The notes: generated from the letters alone by a model not told the origin. Shown: positions 1-8,339, numbered from the stretch's first letter. The stretch: 14,673 nucleotides of DNA from Obelidium mucronatum (GCA_025765595.1 JAIVFH010000561.1:1-14673), one strand, 5' to 3'. Made by a program: numbers and translations.

Positions 1-33
1 TTTTGTGGCGACGGCGAGTTCAGTGAGATCTAG
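1..33 (+). CDS. 3' tail of an upstream gene (partial, frame uncertain)
   Basis: The first ~40 bases are GC-rich and then give way abruptly to AT-rich DNA, as at the end of a coding region. Two frames are open from the window edge: one stops at TAG 31-33, the other at TGA 38-40. An AATAAA at 76-81 lies 36-43 nt after these stops, the same distance as for other genes here. Too little is present to name a product, and the frame choice is a guess. Confidence 0.3.
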   Translation, partial: FCGDGEFSEI

Positions 34-75
34 GCTCTGAATTCAGAAGTGTCCATATCGCTCTCTATTCAATAT

Positions 76-81
76 AATAAA
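76..81 (+). terminator. Poly(A) signal AATAAA of the upstream gene
   Basis: Perfect AATAAA in AT-rich DNA about 40 nt after the presumed stop of the gene entering from the left. The rest of 82-281 is AT-rich and shows no gene that I can support. Confidence 0.4.
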
Positions 82-281
82 TATCACTATTTATCATTTA
101 GGGCCATGTCTAAAAGTAGTAAACCATTGAAAACAAACAATTAAAAGTCATGTATAAGTTCTTAAATAGCAGACTTTAGCGCTATATAGATATCCATTTA
201 AACTCAATGCCATGACTCAAAGTGTTTTCGGAATAATCCGCGAGTTAAATAAATGTTGATATTAGTGTTTCAAACAGTTTG

Positions 282-298
282 ATGCACGCACGGTGCAT
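282..298. promoter_or_regulatory. Inverted repeat ATGCAC-N5-GTGCAT before the AKR1 TATA box
   Basis: Two perfect 6-nt arms (282-287 and 293-298) flank a GCACG spacer, 31 nt upstream of the TATA-like element of the aldo-keto reductase gene. The symmetry and position suit a dimeric regulator; the factor is unknown. A short palindrome can also arise by chance. Confidence 0.3.
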
Positions 299-329
299 TG
301 CGAATAAGATTTGCTTTGAAATTCCAAAG

Positions 330-337
330 CATAAAAG
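330..337 (+). promoter_or_regulatory. TATA-like element CATAAAAG of AKR1
   Basis: CATAAAAG begins 52 nt before the ATG at 382. Three other plus-strand genes here have a TATA element 55-62 nt before their ATG, so the spacing fits the local promoter layout. Confidence 0.5.
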
Positions 338-381
338 GTGCAATCAATCGCGTGCAATGACATCAGAAAACAAGAAACAAA

Positions 382-1389
382 ATGACTATTGATAACACCC
401 TGATCACTCTGAACAATGGAATTCAGATCCCCAAGCTTGCTTATGGAACAGGAACCAAATGGAACAAGAATGGCCCCAAAGTGCCAGGATCTGAACTGAA
501 GCAAGGCGAAGAAATCAACCAAGATCTCGTCAACAATATTCTCTCAGCTCTTCGTGCTGGATTCACTCATATTGATACTGCTGAAGGATATGGAACTGAA
601 GCTGAAGTTGGTCTGGCAGTGGCCCAGTTTTTGAAGGAAACTGGAAAGCCCAGATCTTCCCTCTTCATTACGACCAAGGTATAACAATTTATAAAGGGTT
701 GTTCTTTTAAGAATAATGCGTTAACCAATATTGTTTAGATTCGTCCACCACCCAAAGATGTGACTGGATCCATTTCGGCACAGTTAAAACGTCTTGGTCC
801 AGCAATCGAGTATGTTGACTTGTACTTGATCCATGCACCTTTTTGGGATTACACGACGTCCCACCCAACTCTCAAGCAAGTATGGTCTGAGCTTGAGCAC
901 CTCGTTCTTGAAACAAAGCAAGTCCGTGCCATTGGTGTTTCCAACTGGAGAATCCAAGATTTTAAAGCCATCCAGCAGTTAAATCCCAAGATTCAACCTG
1001 CTGTAAACCAAATTGAGTTCCACGCGTACTTTCAAAATCCAAAGCTCCATCGTTTCCTTGAAAATGAGCTCAAAACTGGCGTTGTTACTGCAGCGTATGG
1101 CCCATTGCAACCGTTGATTGCTTTTTCGGAAAGCGGTTCCGTCAAGGCAATCGTCGATAGAATTGCTGCAACCAAAGGTACCAATGTTTCAGGGACTCAA
1201 GTTTTGCTTGCTTGGGGTTGGGCGCGAGGCATTATCCAGGTCACAACAAGTTCCAAGGAGGAAAGACTGAAGGAGGCGGTTGCGGCGTTGGAAATTTCCC
1301 TGTCACAAGAAGAAGTGGAAGAAATTACCAAGGCAGGTGAAGTCTTGAATTTGAAGAAGTACATCACCAATCAGCAATTCGACGACTAA
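382..1389 (+). CDS. Aldo-keto reductase, YDL124W-like (NADPH-dependent)
   Basis: Exons 382-678 and 739-1389 are joined across a 60-nt phase-0 GT-AG intron, giving 315 residues, the usual AKR length. The catalytic tetrad is visible: Asp65 and Tyr70 (HIDTAEGYG), Lys99 (last residue of exon 1) and His131 (YLIHAPFWD). GVSNW at 165-169, NQIEFH near 189-194 and the cofactor-loop motif TTSSKEERL also fit. Layout and motifs match yeast YDL124W, an NADPH-dependent alpha-keto amide/aldehyde reductase; the real substrate cannot be told from sequence. The protein is presumably cytosolic, as no signal peptide or membrane segment is seen. The ATG has an A-rich context (caaaATGa), with a TATA-like element at 330 and AATAAA at 1443. 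A frame-broken paralogue lies at 12742-13726 on the same strand and shares the intron position and length. Confidence 0.93.
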
Positions 1390-1442
1390 AGTAAATCGCT
1401 GCAATGTTCACCAAATGTTCTCCTTGAAAATTGATGATTTGC

Positions 1443-1448
1443 AATAAA
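1443..1448 (+). terminator. Poly(A) signal AATAAA of AKR1
   Basis: AATAAA 54 nt after the AKR1 stop codon, within AT-rich DNA. Confidence 0.6.
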
Positions 1449-1540
1449 TGTAGCAGAACTTTTTTTTCATGAATCCAGTCCGATAGTAGTGTGGCTGGTT
1501 GTGTTATTTCTTGCTCAGCCCCAACTTGGCACCAAACAAG

Positions 1541-1546
1541 TATAAG
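1541..1546 (+). promoter_or_regulatory. TATA box (TATAAG) of the 68-aa gene
   Basis: TATAAG starts 57 nt before the ATG at 1598, matching the spacing at the AKR13-type and permease genes. It is a main reason to accept the short reading frame as a gene. Confidence 0.5.
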
Positions 1547-1597
1547 AACAGAGTCAATTGAACCACCAATCACCAAAAAAACGCAAAAAAACGCAAA

Positions 1598-1804
1598 ATG
1601 AGCATCTTCGCATCTTCAAACAAAGTGCAATCTGCAAGGGCCGTAGAAAACAGCCCGAATGTACCCAGCAAGGAGCCTGCTTCTGTTACTGACATCCAGC
1701 ACGACGAGCCTACTCCACGTCCATCAATCTCTGAATCTATTGTTTCTTACGTCCAAACGGCAATAGGAATCCCAAACCTGGACCTTGACCCAATCACCCT
1801 GTAG
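1598..1804 (+). CDS. Small hypothetical protein, 68 aa, probably disordered
   Basis: I do not recognise a family. The ATG lies in an A-rich leader (gcaaaATGagc), preceded by TATAAG at 1541; TAG ends at 1804 and AATAAA follows 40 nt later, so the whole transcription unit is compact and complete. The first ~45 residues are rich in Ser, Pro, Asn and charged residues and look disordered. The last ~25 (around SESIVSYVQTAIGIPNL) could form a short amphipathic helix. There is no signal peptide, no Cys and no intron. It sits between AKR1 (same strand) and the GATA gene. It might instead be a chance frame in an untranslated transcript, but the flanking promoter and poly(A) signals make a small gene more likely. 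Confidence 0.55.
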   Translation: MSIFASSNKVQSARAVENSPNVPSKEPASVTDIQHDEPTPRPSISESIVSYVQTAIGIPNLDLDPITL

Positions 1805-1843
1805 TTTTTAGAAACTCAACATAGGCTTATTCGATCCATTCAA

Positions 1844-1849
1844 AATAAA
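1844..1849 (+). terminator. Poly(A) signal AATAAA of the 68-aa gene
   Basis: AATAAA 40 nt after the stop of the small gene, followed by very AT-rich DNA (1850-1917). Confidence 0.5.
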
Positions 1850-1883
1850 TACAATTGTGAATAATTTAATATTTTTTTCAGAT

Positions 1884-2129
1884 TTATTTTTCTATTTGTA
1901 TTATTTTATTTGTAGTAATGCTACACTCGTCACTGAAAACCCCGTCGTCGTCATCGCCTTCGTCTGCGGAACTGTTCATCAACTCTGACCAAATTGGATC
2001 GATAAAAGCTCTGTCCGATGAGGGTGGCGAACTCAAGCTGTTAGTGAAGGGTGCGTCTTCCGCTGAAGATGTTCCTTGCTTTGCTTCTGACTGAGCCTTT
2101 AGACCACTGGTTTGCCTTTGATAAAACAA
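1884..2129. other. Unresolved coding-like block on either strand
   Basis: This GC-richer block between AT-rich flanks reads as coding both ways. On the minus strand a frame spans 2129-1884 with an acidic C-terminal stretch (DEGDDDDGVF), but it has no ATG at its head and an in-frame stop just upstream, so it would need an upstream exon. On the plus strand an ATG at 1918 opens 58 codons to TGA at 2092-2094, with a Ser-rich start. It could be an alternative first exon of the GATA gene, spliced from a GT near 2071 to the acceptor at 2224. I cannot choose between these. Confidence 0.3.
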
Positions 2130-2148
2130 CTTCAGTTAGAGTCGAAAT

Positions 2149-4125
2149 ATGTCTTTGGACTGCAAACGGGGTGGAGGTGATGTACCATTGCCTCTGGCTA
2201 AGTTGTTAAACAACATACGAACAGATATCCCTCACGCCAACGACGGCCAGTTCTGATGTCCAAAAACCCCATATTTCAATCACGCATCTCTCGCACGACG
2301 AAGCCCGTCTTTTTAAGACGCTTTTGAATGACAGACCAACAACCTCACTGTTCAACAGGCTTTTAACGAGAGAGAAAGCTGACCGAAGTTCAAACAAAAG
2401 AATTCTGAACGTGGACTCAATTGCTTGTTTGAAAGTGCTCCCGCCGTGGCCACTGCGTCCAGTTTCTGCAGAAGTGGTGTGTTATATAATGCCTGTGATC
2501 TGTGCTTACTGTTTTCGTTTCGTAGGATCCAAAGGCTTCAACGGCTTTAAGACAGCGGAGACCGTCTGCTGCTGCTGCTCATATATCACAGCCCCAACCT
2601 TCGCACGATAACCACCTTTTACATCATCAACACAGAAAGAGTCTCCCCGCCACACCACAACTACCCACCCAACCAACGCCTCAAGAGGCTCTTCATAAGC
2701 GAGTAGATGCCGTTCTATCTGCCCAAAGTTTCCCATTACAGGAGCAGCCGGCCTTTCCTGCCCAGTCAAACGCAAACCTGACACTTGGTTTCAGTCCAAC
2801 ACCATTCACTCCTCAAGATTCTGCCACCCTTCTAACACCAACAGCCATTGATCCTCTACCCACTTCATTCTCACCTACGTTGAAGCCATCCACCGTGAAC
2901 GACACAGCTGCAGGCCCTAGCCAAGAGATTGCTCACGTTGTATCCTCGCTACCAACAACGACAATCAACGACGCTGTTGCATCACTTCCAACAACTTCTC
3001 TCCCTTCAATCGCGTTACCGACATCTTCGGGGGCGAGTCTATCAAGCACTGTTGCTACAACGGCGTCAACAACGGCTTCAACAGCATCTCGAAAACGTGG
3101 TCGCTCCACTGCCTCAGAACAGGTTGGAAAATTGACCGTCAATTCCAACCCCGCGGAGGTGGCCCCGACTGCAGCAAAACGCGCGGCAACACGGGAGAGC
3201 AAGAAGAAGGTTGGCACAATCATCGTTGTTTCAGAAAAGGACGCGATTCATGCAGGAGATTTAGTGGGCAGCCTCGAAAGCAGCAGTAGCAGTAGTGCTG
3301 GTGGTGCCAAAAACGCGACAGAAGAAGAACAGATAACAGAGGAAGGATCGATAGAATTCAGTGCTCCTTCCGATCGAGAGACTGTTGTTGGAAACGAGAT
3401 ACGTCTTGCTTCTGTAGTGGGGGCATTAGGCCCTGTTGATTTGCCATCAGTGGAGCTGCCAACTGCCGGCGATGCCACTGTCGTTGGGGTTGAGCAGAAT
3501 AGCACAACTGAAACTATTGTCCCTACTCAACCTCGTTCCGCAAAGTCACCCACTTCCTTGCGTATATCTCGGAGAAACAGCAATGCAGCACCTATACCGT
3601 CGCCGATTATTACGGCGATTCAGGAGGAGCGGCGTGCTTCATTATCAGCGTCCGAAACCGAGCCACTGCGCTCAGAAAGCGTCGGCTCGGCAAATACAAT
3701 GCAAGTAAATCCAGAACAAGAACTGGAAGAGGGTGAAATGCCAGATACACCTGTAGATGCTGCTCCGGCACCGACTCTGTCTGGTGGAGGTGTGAAACCA
3801 AAACGGGAAAAAAAGGAACGTGGAGCAAGTGCCAAAAATCGAGACAAGACTGTGAATCAAGCTGTAGCTTCGGTGGTTGCAGGAGCAGGATCCGTCTCTG
3901 ATTTGAGCGAGGGGGGTGACTCTGGTGCTCCTGCAGGGAAACCAGAAGACGGTCCCAGAAGATGTCTCACATGTAGCGCAACTCAGACGGTTTGTTCCCT
4001 TTTATATTGACTATTCTCGCAGACTAAAAATCCATTACCCACAGCCAATGTGGCGCAGAGGGCCTCTGGGACAAGGAACCTTGTGTAACGCATGCGGAGT
4101 GAAGTGGAGCAAGAAAGTCAAATAA
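2149..4125 (+). CDS. GATA-type zinc-finger protein, finger at the extreme C-terminus
   Basis: The best model joins 2149-2181, 2225-2476, 2526-3989 and 4045-4125, about 609 residues. The last intron (3990-4044) cuts the finger; splicing yields Cys575-x2-Cys578-x18-Cys597-x2-Cys600, with the canonical core [18 protein letters not shown]. Such fingers bind GATA-type DNA sites, so a nuclear transcription regulator is expected. The rest is low-complexity Ser/Thr/Ala/Pro-rich sequence with basic patches and looks disordered. Only six residues (SKKVK end) follow GVKW, so the usual basic tail is very short. The frame from 2210 is clearly coding, but its first exon is uncertain. The ATG at 2149 needs a donor at 2182 (GTACCA) or at 2202 (GTTGTT, acceptor 2250), and the 1918 exon is a third choice. 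The donor at 2477 could also be 2474. No TATA box is seen. Confidence 0.85.
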
Positions 4126-4144
4126 AGCGTTGACATTGTTTGGA

Positions 4145-4150
4145 AATAAA
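4145..4150 (+). terminator. Poly(A) signal AATAAA of the GATA gene
   Basis: AATAAA 20 nt after the GATA stop, in the short gap before the convergent gene on the minus strand. Confidence 0.55.
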
Positions 4151-4277
4151 CTATAATTATCTTAAATGCACAACACATTCTTCACTTCCAAGCCCTCCAT
4201 CATACAAGATGAATCAAAAGTTTTTCAAAATAAATATCTGCCATGGTTTTTTCGCCGAAGTGCCACCTTAGAAAGTT

Positions 4278-4283
4278 TTTATT
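4278..4283 (-). terminator. Poly(A) signal AATAAA (minus strand) of the coiled-coil gene
   Basis: TTTATT on the plus strand reads AATAAA on the minus strand, 14 nt after the stop at 4297-4299. The facing GATA gene's signal is ~130 nt away, so the two 3' ends are separate or barely overlap. Confidence 0.5.
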
Positions 4284-4296
4284 ATTTAGGTTCCGC

Positions 4297-5520
4297 TCAC
4301 TCTGACTTTTTAAAGATTTTGACATCCGAAATGATGGATTTGTACCACTTTAATTTCTTTTTCTCAGATGTCGTGTTGACGGTAATGGGCAAGGCCACTC
4401 CCGACAACGTTGATGGTGTAGTAGCATCATCAAATGATTCTGTGGACTGGATTGCATTTATTGAACTTGCCATGGATTCTGTTCGTGATTTGAGGATTCC
4501 CCGAGGTTTGAGCGTGTCACTTGGTCTCCGATGTGAGCCGTCGGCCGAGGATTCCGAAGATCTGGGTCCATTAAGGTACTCTACTTGCAAGTCCGAGAGT
4601 TGGTGTTTTGGGCTGCTGGGACTCTTTGGGCTGGATGGGAGGTCTGAATCTATTTAAAAAGTATTTATCACACAACTTCAATTTAGAGCAGAAAAAAAAA
4701 GTGGCAACATACTATCCAGGCTTTTCCTATGCACAGTTATGGAGCTTCCGGTCGCTGAGATAATCCCCAGCTGTGGTGGATTCGAAGAAAGCGATGCCGA
4801 CTTCTTTGCCGCCTTCAGCTCTTGCAACTCACTGGAAAGATGCCTATTCTGCTCAGCTAATGCTTCAATCTGTTTCTGCATTTGGGCCGCAAGAATCTTG
4901 ATTTTGTGTAACTCTGTTTCGTGTAACTCTGCGGCGTCCGCGCGCTTGTCCGCGCCGTGCGATAGCGATGAGCGGATTGAGCCACGCGGCGACAGTCCCA
5001 TCGTTGCTTCCTTGAACACGCGCGGACTCTGCGGCGCCAGCATGTCCTTGTGCAACGCGAGGTATTCCTTTGCATTGACCTTGCGGCGGGAGCTGGTGCC
5101 GGGCCGCGCGTTCGAGTCGAGCGACGAGCCGAAAGACGCGGAGGAGCCGAGGTCGTCGCTGCTGCTGTTGGAGTTGGAGTTGAGGGATTGTTTCGAGTCG
5201 TGGGAACCAAAGGAATCCATCGAGTCTTTGGACGCCATTTTGCGGAGAATATCAGCCGCTTTCGCTTTGCGCAGGAGGAGGGGCGATGCGGTTTTGCTTT
5301 CGATACTGAGCGACGCGTTGGATGATTGCGAGTTGGTTGGTGACATTCCATTGTTCAAGTCAATTGAACCACGTAGAATCCTTGCTGAAGTCCTGGCTTC
5401 TGCAGATGATTCATCTAACCATACATATTGAATCATTCTTTAAGTAAAAGGATGTTATAGGCCCGGTTGGAATTGGATTATCGTACCAGGAGCGGTTGAT
5501 GCAACCGCAATACCACTCAT
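4297..5520 (-). CDS. Coiled-coil protein of unknown function with a GILK motif
   Basis: I do not recognise a family. Model: exons 5520-5487, 5414-4713 and 4649-4297, joined by introns of 72 and 63 nt (the second with a perfect GTATGT donor), about 362 residues. The middle is Ser/Asn-rich and disordered. Residues ~170-217 form a predicted coiled coil (heptad-like Leu/Ile/Ala with Lys, Glu and Gln, through QMQKQIEALAEQNRHL). The tail holds KPRGILKS (~294-301) and a basic-aromatic end (KKLKWYKS). GILK fits the published [GS]IL[RK] PP1-docking pattern, but that alone is weak. The start at 5520 was chosen because a TATA box lies 57 nt upstream, the local norm. The alternative ATG at 5436 lies inside the proposed first intron and adds different first residues. 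The gene diverges from the F-box gene. A long open frame on the opposite strand is a shadow. Confidence 0.7.
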
Positions 5521-5576
5521 TGTTCGAATTTCTCAAATACTGACGAGAAATACTGGATTCATCAACAATGATACGC

Positions 5577-5584
5577 TTTATATA
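5577..5584 (-). promoter_or_regulatory. TATA box (TATATAAA, minus strand) of the coiled-coil gene
   Basis: Read on the minus strand, TATATAAA ends 57 nt before the ATG at 5520, matching the spacing of other TATA genes in the window. It lies in the divergent region shared with the F-box gene, whose ATG is ~125 nt away on the other side. Confidence 0.5.
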
Positions 5585-5683
5585 ACGTCGCCATTTGAGC
5601 TGGTAAAATGTTGCAAAACATAACATTATTTTTTCCATGCGTCTTTGAATATTCTCAACCCAATCAAACCCCACACGTCAAAA

Positions 5684-5689
5684 CACGTG
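5684..5689. promoter_or_regulatory. CACGTG E-box near the F-box gene start
   Basis: A perfect CACGTG lies 18 nt before the ATG at 5708, with a related CACGTC a few bases upstream. CACGTG is the usual bHLH (Pho4/Cbf1-type) site. Its position inside the likely leader makes a role uncertain. Confidence 0.25.
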
Positions 5690-5707
5690 TTGAAAAACCA
5701 ACTCAAA

Positions 5708-7348
5708 ATGAGACCCACATCCGACACATCAAAGACCGTTAGCTTCTCAGGAAGCAGAAGAAGCGTCCCCGTCGCGCAGCACCCATTTACCATCTTTCCT
5801 TATGAAGTGTGGGTACTGATTCTCAAGTACCTGAGACTCAACGACTGTTTTGCTCTCAAAAACTTGTGTTCGGCTTTTGAAGCTGTTCATGCGGATTTAC
5901 TCGCTGTCATGCGTTCCTGCGAGCCCATCAGCTCACTGAGAGCGTTTGCCTGGCAAAGTGAGGCAAAGGCGGATGACTTGTTGATTCATAGACATGTCGA
6001 TGCTTTTGTCCGTGGAGGATTGGGACCAGAGCCAGAACGGTATACCGATGGTATTTGTACATTCTTTTTAATCTGGTTTTTTTGTTCTTCTGATGATGGG
6101 GTTTGGGCATTTGACACTTTGTGTTTTATAGTCTTTGCTGAATGGGAGCATTATGATAGCACACTTCAAGGACTAGAACTCTTTGAGCTAAGGGATACTT
6201 GGTTAAGAAAAGCGGGAGGAGCTAAAGGTACTTTTACCGTCAATCAACAAATCACTCGAAACGCCTGTAAAGAACTCAATTCAATAGGCCGCAGCCATTC
6301 TAGGGATCACGCTGAATGGGAAGGGGCATATCTGAGAATGCTCAAAGAACTCAAACGCGATCTGTCGAAAGTGTGGGCTATGCATGGAAAGCTGTTTCCC
6401 TTCACGAAAGCCGAAAATGCGGCTTGGAAAGAAGCCAAGGCGATTCGCACTGGAACCGGAACGGGCAGCAGAGCCGGAACGCGGAAGGGTTCGTCGTCTT
6501 CATCCGTGTCCGCTCCGGTGGTTGAAGCATTCGACTCGGACTCGGACGACGCCGACGCGCGCGCCTCCCGCAAGACGAAGGGCCGGCGGCGTGCAACAAG
6601 CCGCACAAGCAGCCGCCACTCGCACTCGGACGCCGCTGCCGACGCCAAGCCGCCGCCGTCGCCGTCACCGGGAGGCCACGGCCGCCGGCGCGCCAAGCCG
6701 TGTGCGACGCAGCCCGGTGTAACGCAGGCTGGTGTAACGCAGCCCTGTGTAACCCCCGCGCTGTCGGCAAGCCATCCCACGCCGGCGCTGCTGCTGTCGC
6801 CGTCGCCGGTGCTTGGCGCGTCGCCGTGTCTGCTATCGACATCCTCGCCGCAGCCGCGGTCCATTCTGCGCAAGTCTTTCTTCAACATGAGCGAAATCGC
6901 GAATCTGGCTCCCCCCTTCAGTCTCGATGCTGCCGACGAGGACCCCCTTCATCACAATGACAAAACACAAAAGACTGTGCCACTCTCAACCACAAGCTCC
7001 CTCCAACCACCAAGGCAAATGTCAGATTCGAGCCCGTTTTTCGAAATGGATGTTGAGTGGAAGAGTCCAATGCTGAATCCATCTCCTTGTATGGCGAATC
7101 CCAGAGTGGATTCCACAAGCTCGTGTCTTAGCTTCAGCAGTACCACTGTCGGAACAGAAACTCCACCTCCTCTTTCCAGGCGGCAGCTGCGACTCCTCAA
7201 GAAACAAAGTTTAGGCGGCTTGGACGTTCATCCGAACGCGTTTTTGCAATCATCTCCTTCTGGTTTTGGAAAACCTGTGACTGTTGTTACAACAGACGAC
7301 ATTCTGTCTCCAACGTTTACACTTTTTGAAGAACTCAAATTGAATTGA
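5708..7348 (+). CDS. F-box protein with a long disordered C-terminal region
   Basis: Exons 5708-6050 and 6132-7348, about 519 residues. An F-box occupies ~28-66 (FPYEVWVLILKYLRLNDCF, then a Leu/Cys/Phe-spaced helix). Such domains bind Skp1 in SCF ubiquitin ligases, so a substrate adaptor is the likely role. Residues ~115-260 look helical (WLRKAGG, SKVWAMHGKLFPF) and match no repeat family I know, such as WD40 or LRR. From ~265 on the protein is Ser/Pro/Arg/Ala-rich and disordered, with an acidic patch (DSDSDDAD) and three T-Q-x-x-V repeats. The 81-nt intron has a good donor (GTATTTGT) and TATAG acceptor, but is a multiple of three without a stop; retention would insert a hydrophobic, Phe/Trp-rich stretch. 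KTVSF (9-13) and SILR (358-361) fit PP1-docking patterns. No TATA box is seen. The ATG context is tcaaaATGa. Confidence 0.8.
   Translation: MRPTSDTSKTVSFSGSRRSVPVAQHPFTIFPYEVWVLILKYLRLNDCFALKNLCSAFEAVHADLLAVMRSCEPISSLRAFAWQSEAKADDLLIHRHVDAFVRGGLGPEPERYTDGICTFFLIWFFCSSDDGVWAFDTLCFIVFAEWEHYDSTLQGLELFELRDTWLRKAGGAKGTFTVNQQITRNACKELNSIGRSHSRDHAEWEGAYLRMLKELKRDLSKVWAMHGKLFPFTKAENAAWKEAKAIRTGTGTGSRAGTRKGSSSSSVSAPVVEAFDSDSDDADARASRKTKGRRRATSRTSSRHSHSDAAADAKPPPSPSPGGHGRRRAKPCATQPGVTQAGVTQPCVTPALSASHPTPALLLSPSPVLGASPCLLSTSSPQPRSILRKSFFNMSEIANLAPPFSLDAADEDPLHHNDKTQKTVPLSTTSSLQPPRQMSDSSPFFEMDVEWKSPMLNPSPCMANPRVDSTSSCLSFSSTTVGTETPPPLSRRQLRLLKKQSLGGLDVHPNAFLQSSPSGFGKPVTVVTTDDILSPTFTLFEELKLN
6707..6751 (+). 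repeat. Three tandem 15-nt repeats inside the F-box gene
   Basis: The units at 6707-6721, 6722-6736 and 6737-6751 follow ACGCAGSCYKGTGTA and encode TQPGV, TQAGV and TQPCV. The repeats are in frame, so copy-number change would not break the protein. They lie in the GC-rich, disordered part of the gene. Confidence 0.85.
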
Positions 7349-7356
7349 TTTGTTAT

Positions 7357-8119
7357 TCATAACGCTTTTGGCATATAACGCTCCACTGCAACCGGAGCAC
7401 CAGGAACTAACCGCTCAGCCAACGCCTGATATACGTGCCAAGATGCCACAACATCAGCCGCTGCATATTGCGCCATTTTAGGATTCAGGAATTTTGTTTC
7501 CCAATTCCCCATCCGCAAACTATCCGATTTATCCAGAACGCGACCCAAAAGCACACTTGAAAGGTGGTTCAGCGAAGGATTCTGGAGATTTCCTGTCTTT
7601 GCATGACGCACAAGATGTTCTGGACACGCCACTTTCGCAAGTCGCATGAGTTCAATGTATCCGTTCATGCAAAGTCCATAGTCTCTAAAACATGATATTG
7701 TTTGTATTATTGAGATGATGCGGTTAGTTCAACGATGTGTCCGCTTTTTTTTAGACTTTCGGACAAGTCCAACCAAAAAAAAAAAAACGAAACCTGAACA
7801 GCTTTCCAGCATCGCCATGAATATTCAACCCCACTTTAACAACATTCTCATCATGAAGCAACTCGCAAAGCTCAGGTGGAACTGGGTTCTTGAATCCGTC
7901 TGTCAACAGGTTTAACCGAAACAGACCCACAGTGTGACCATTGTACACTTGAAGCATGGATGTTTTTCGCTGGCTTACTCCGCGTCTCTTTATAACATTC
8001 CACTCTGCGTCGATGGCCACGAGTGGTCCGCTGCACTGTTTGAGTGTGTGGGCGACGGTTTTGATGGAGTTGCACATGAGTATTGTTTTGTTGAGGAGAA
8101 GGGCATCTGCTGATTGCAT
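7357..8119 (-). CDS. DEDDy 3'-5' exonuclease, WRN-exonuclease-like
   Basis: Exons 8119-7794 and 7684-7357 join across a 109-nt phase-2 intron (branch-like CTAAC), giving 217 residues: a stand-alone exonuclease domain. The DEDDy metal-binding residues are all present: Asp37 and Glu39 (VAIDAEWN), Asp103 (GLNIHGDAGKL, with Asn99) and Tyr182 and Asp186 (QYAAADVV). This family removes nucleotides from 3' ends with two metal ions. The best-known short relatives are the Werner-type exonucleases and EXD2-like proteins; no helicase domain is present. DNA repair or RNA processing are both possible. No obvious targeting peptide is seen. The stop lies only 8 nt from the convergent F-box gene stop, so the 3' ends must overlap. 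The gene diverges from the AKR13-type gene through a 324-nt shared region and has no visible TATA box. Confidence 0.9.
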
Positions 8120-8339
8120 TTTCTAAAATAATTTGTTTTGATTCTATTTTTTGATTTCCTTCATTCAAAGTAATTCTTTACATAACAACGTGTGTGAATA
8201 TATTAATATTCTTTGGCACGAAAGACAGAAGTAAAACGCCATCTCTTAATGGAGGGTGTACGACAGTCCTGCCCCACCATATTACAAATCAGCGTATTGT
8301 AATCCAAAACGCGTTAACCAAGTGTGGTCAAGACGGTGA

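Noticed and set aside
4166..4657. 163-codon plus-strand frame
   Set aside because: It overlaps the last exon and intron of the minus-strand gene and begins in the 3' gap; it has no promoter or recognisable motif.
4739..5431. 230-codon open frame on the plus strand, antisense to the coiled-coil gene
   Set aside because: Its residues mirror the Ser/Leu-rich minus-strand gene, which has good splice sites, a coiled coil, a TATA box and a poly(A) signal. The plus frame has none of these.
5411..5638. 76-codon minus-strand frame from ATG 5638 with an SH2-like string (WYCGCINR)
   Set aside because: The resemblance covers only a few residues, the frame contains the TATA box used by the downstream gene, and it cannot be joined in frame to it by plausible splice sites.
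6307..6888. 193-codon minus-strand frame inside the F-box gene
   Set aside because: It is a shadow of the GC-rich disordered coding region; stop codons are rare there in every frame.
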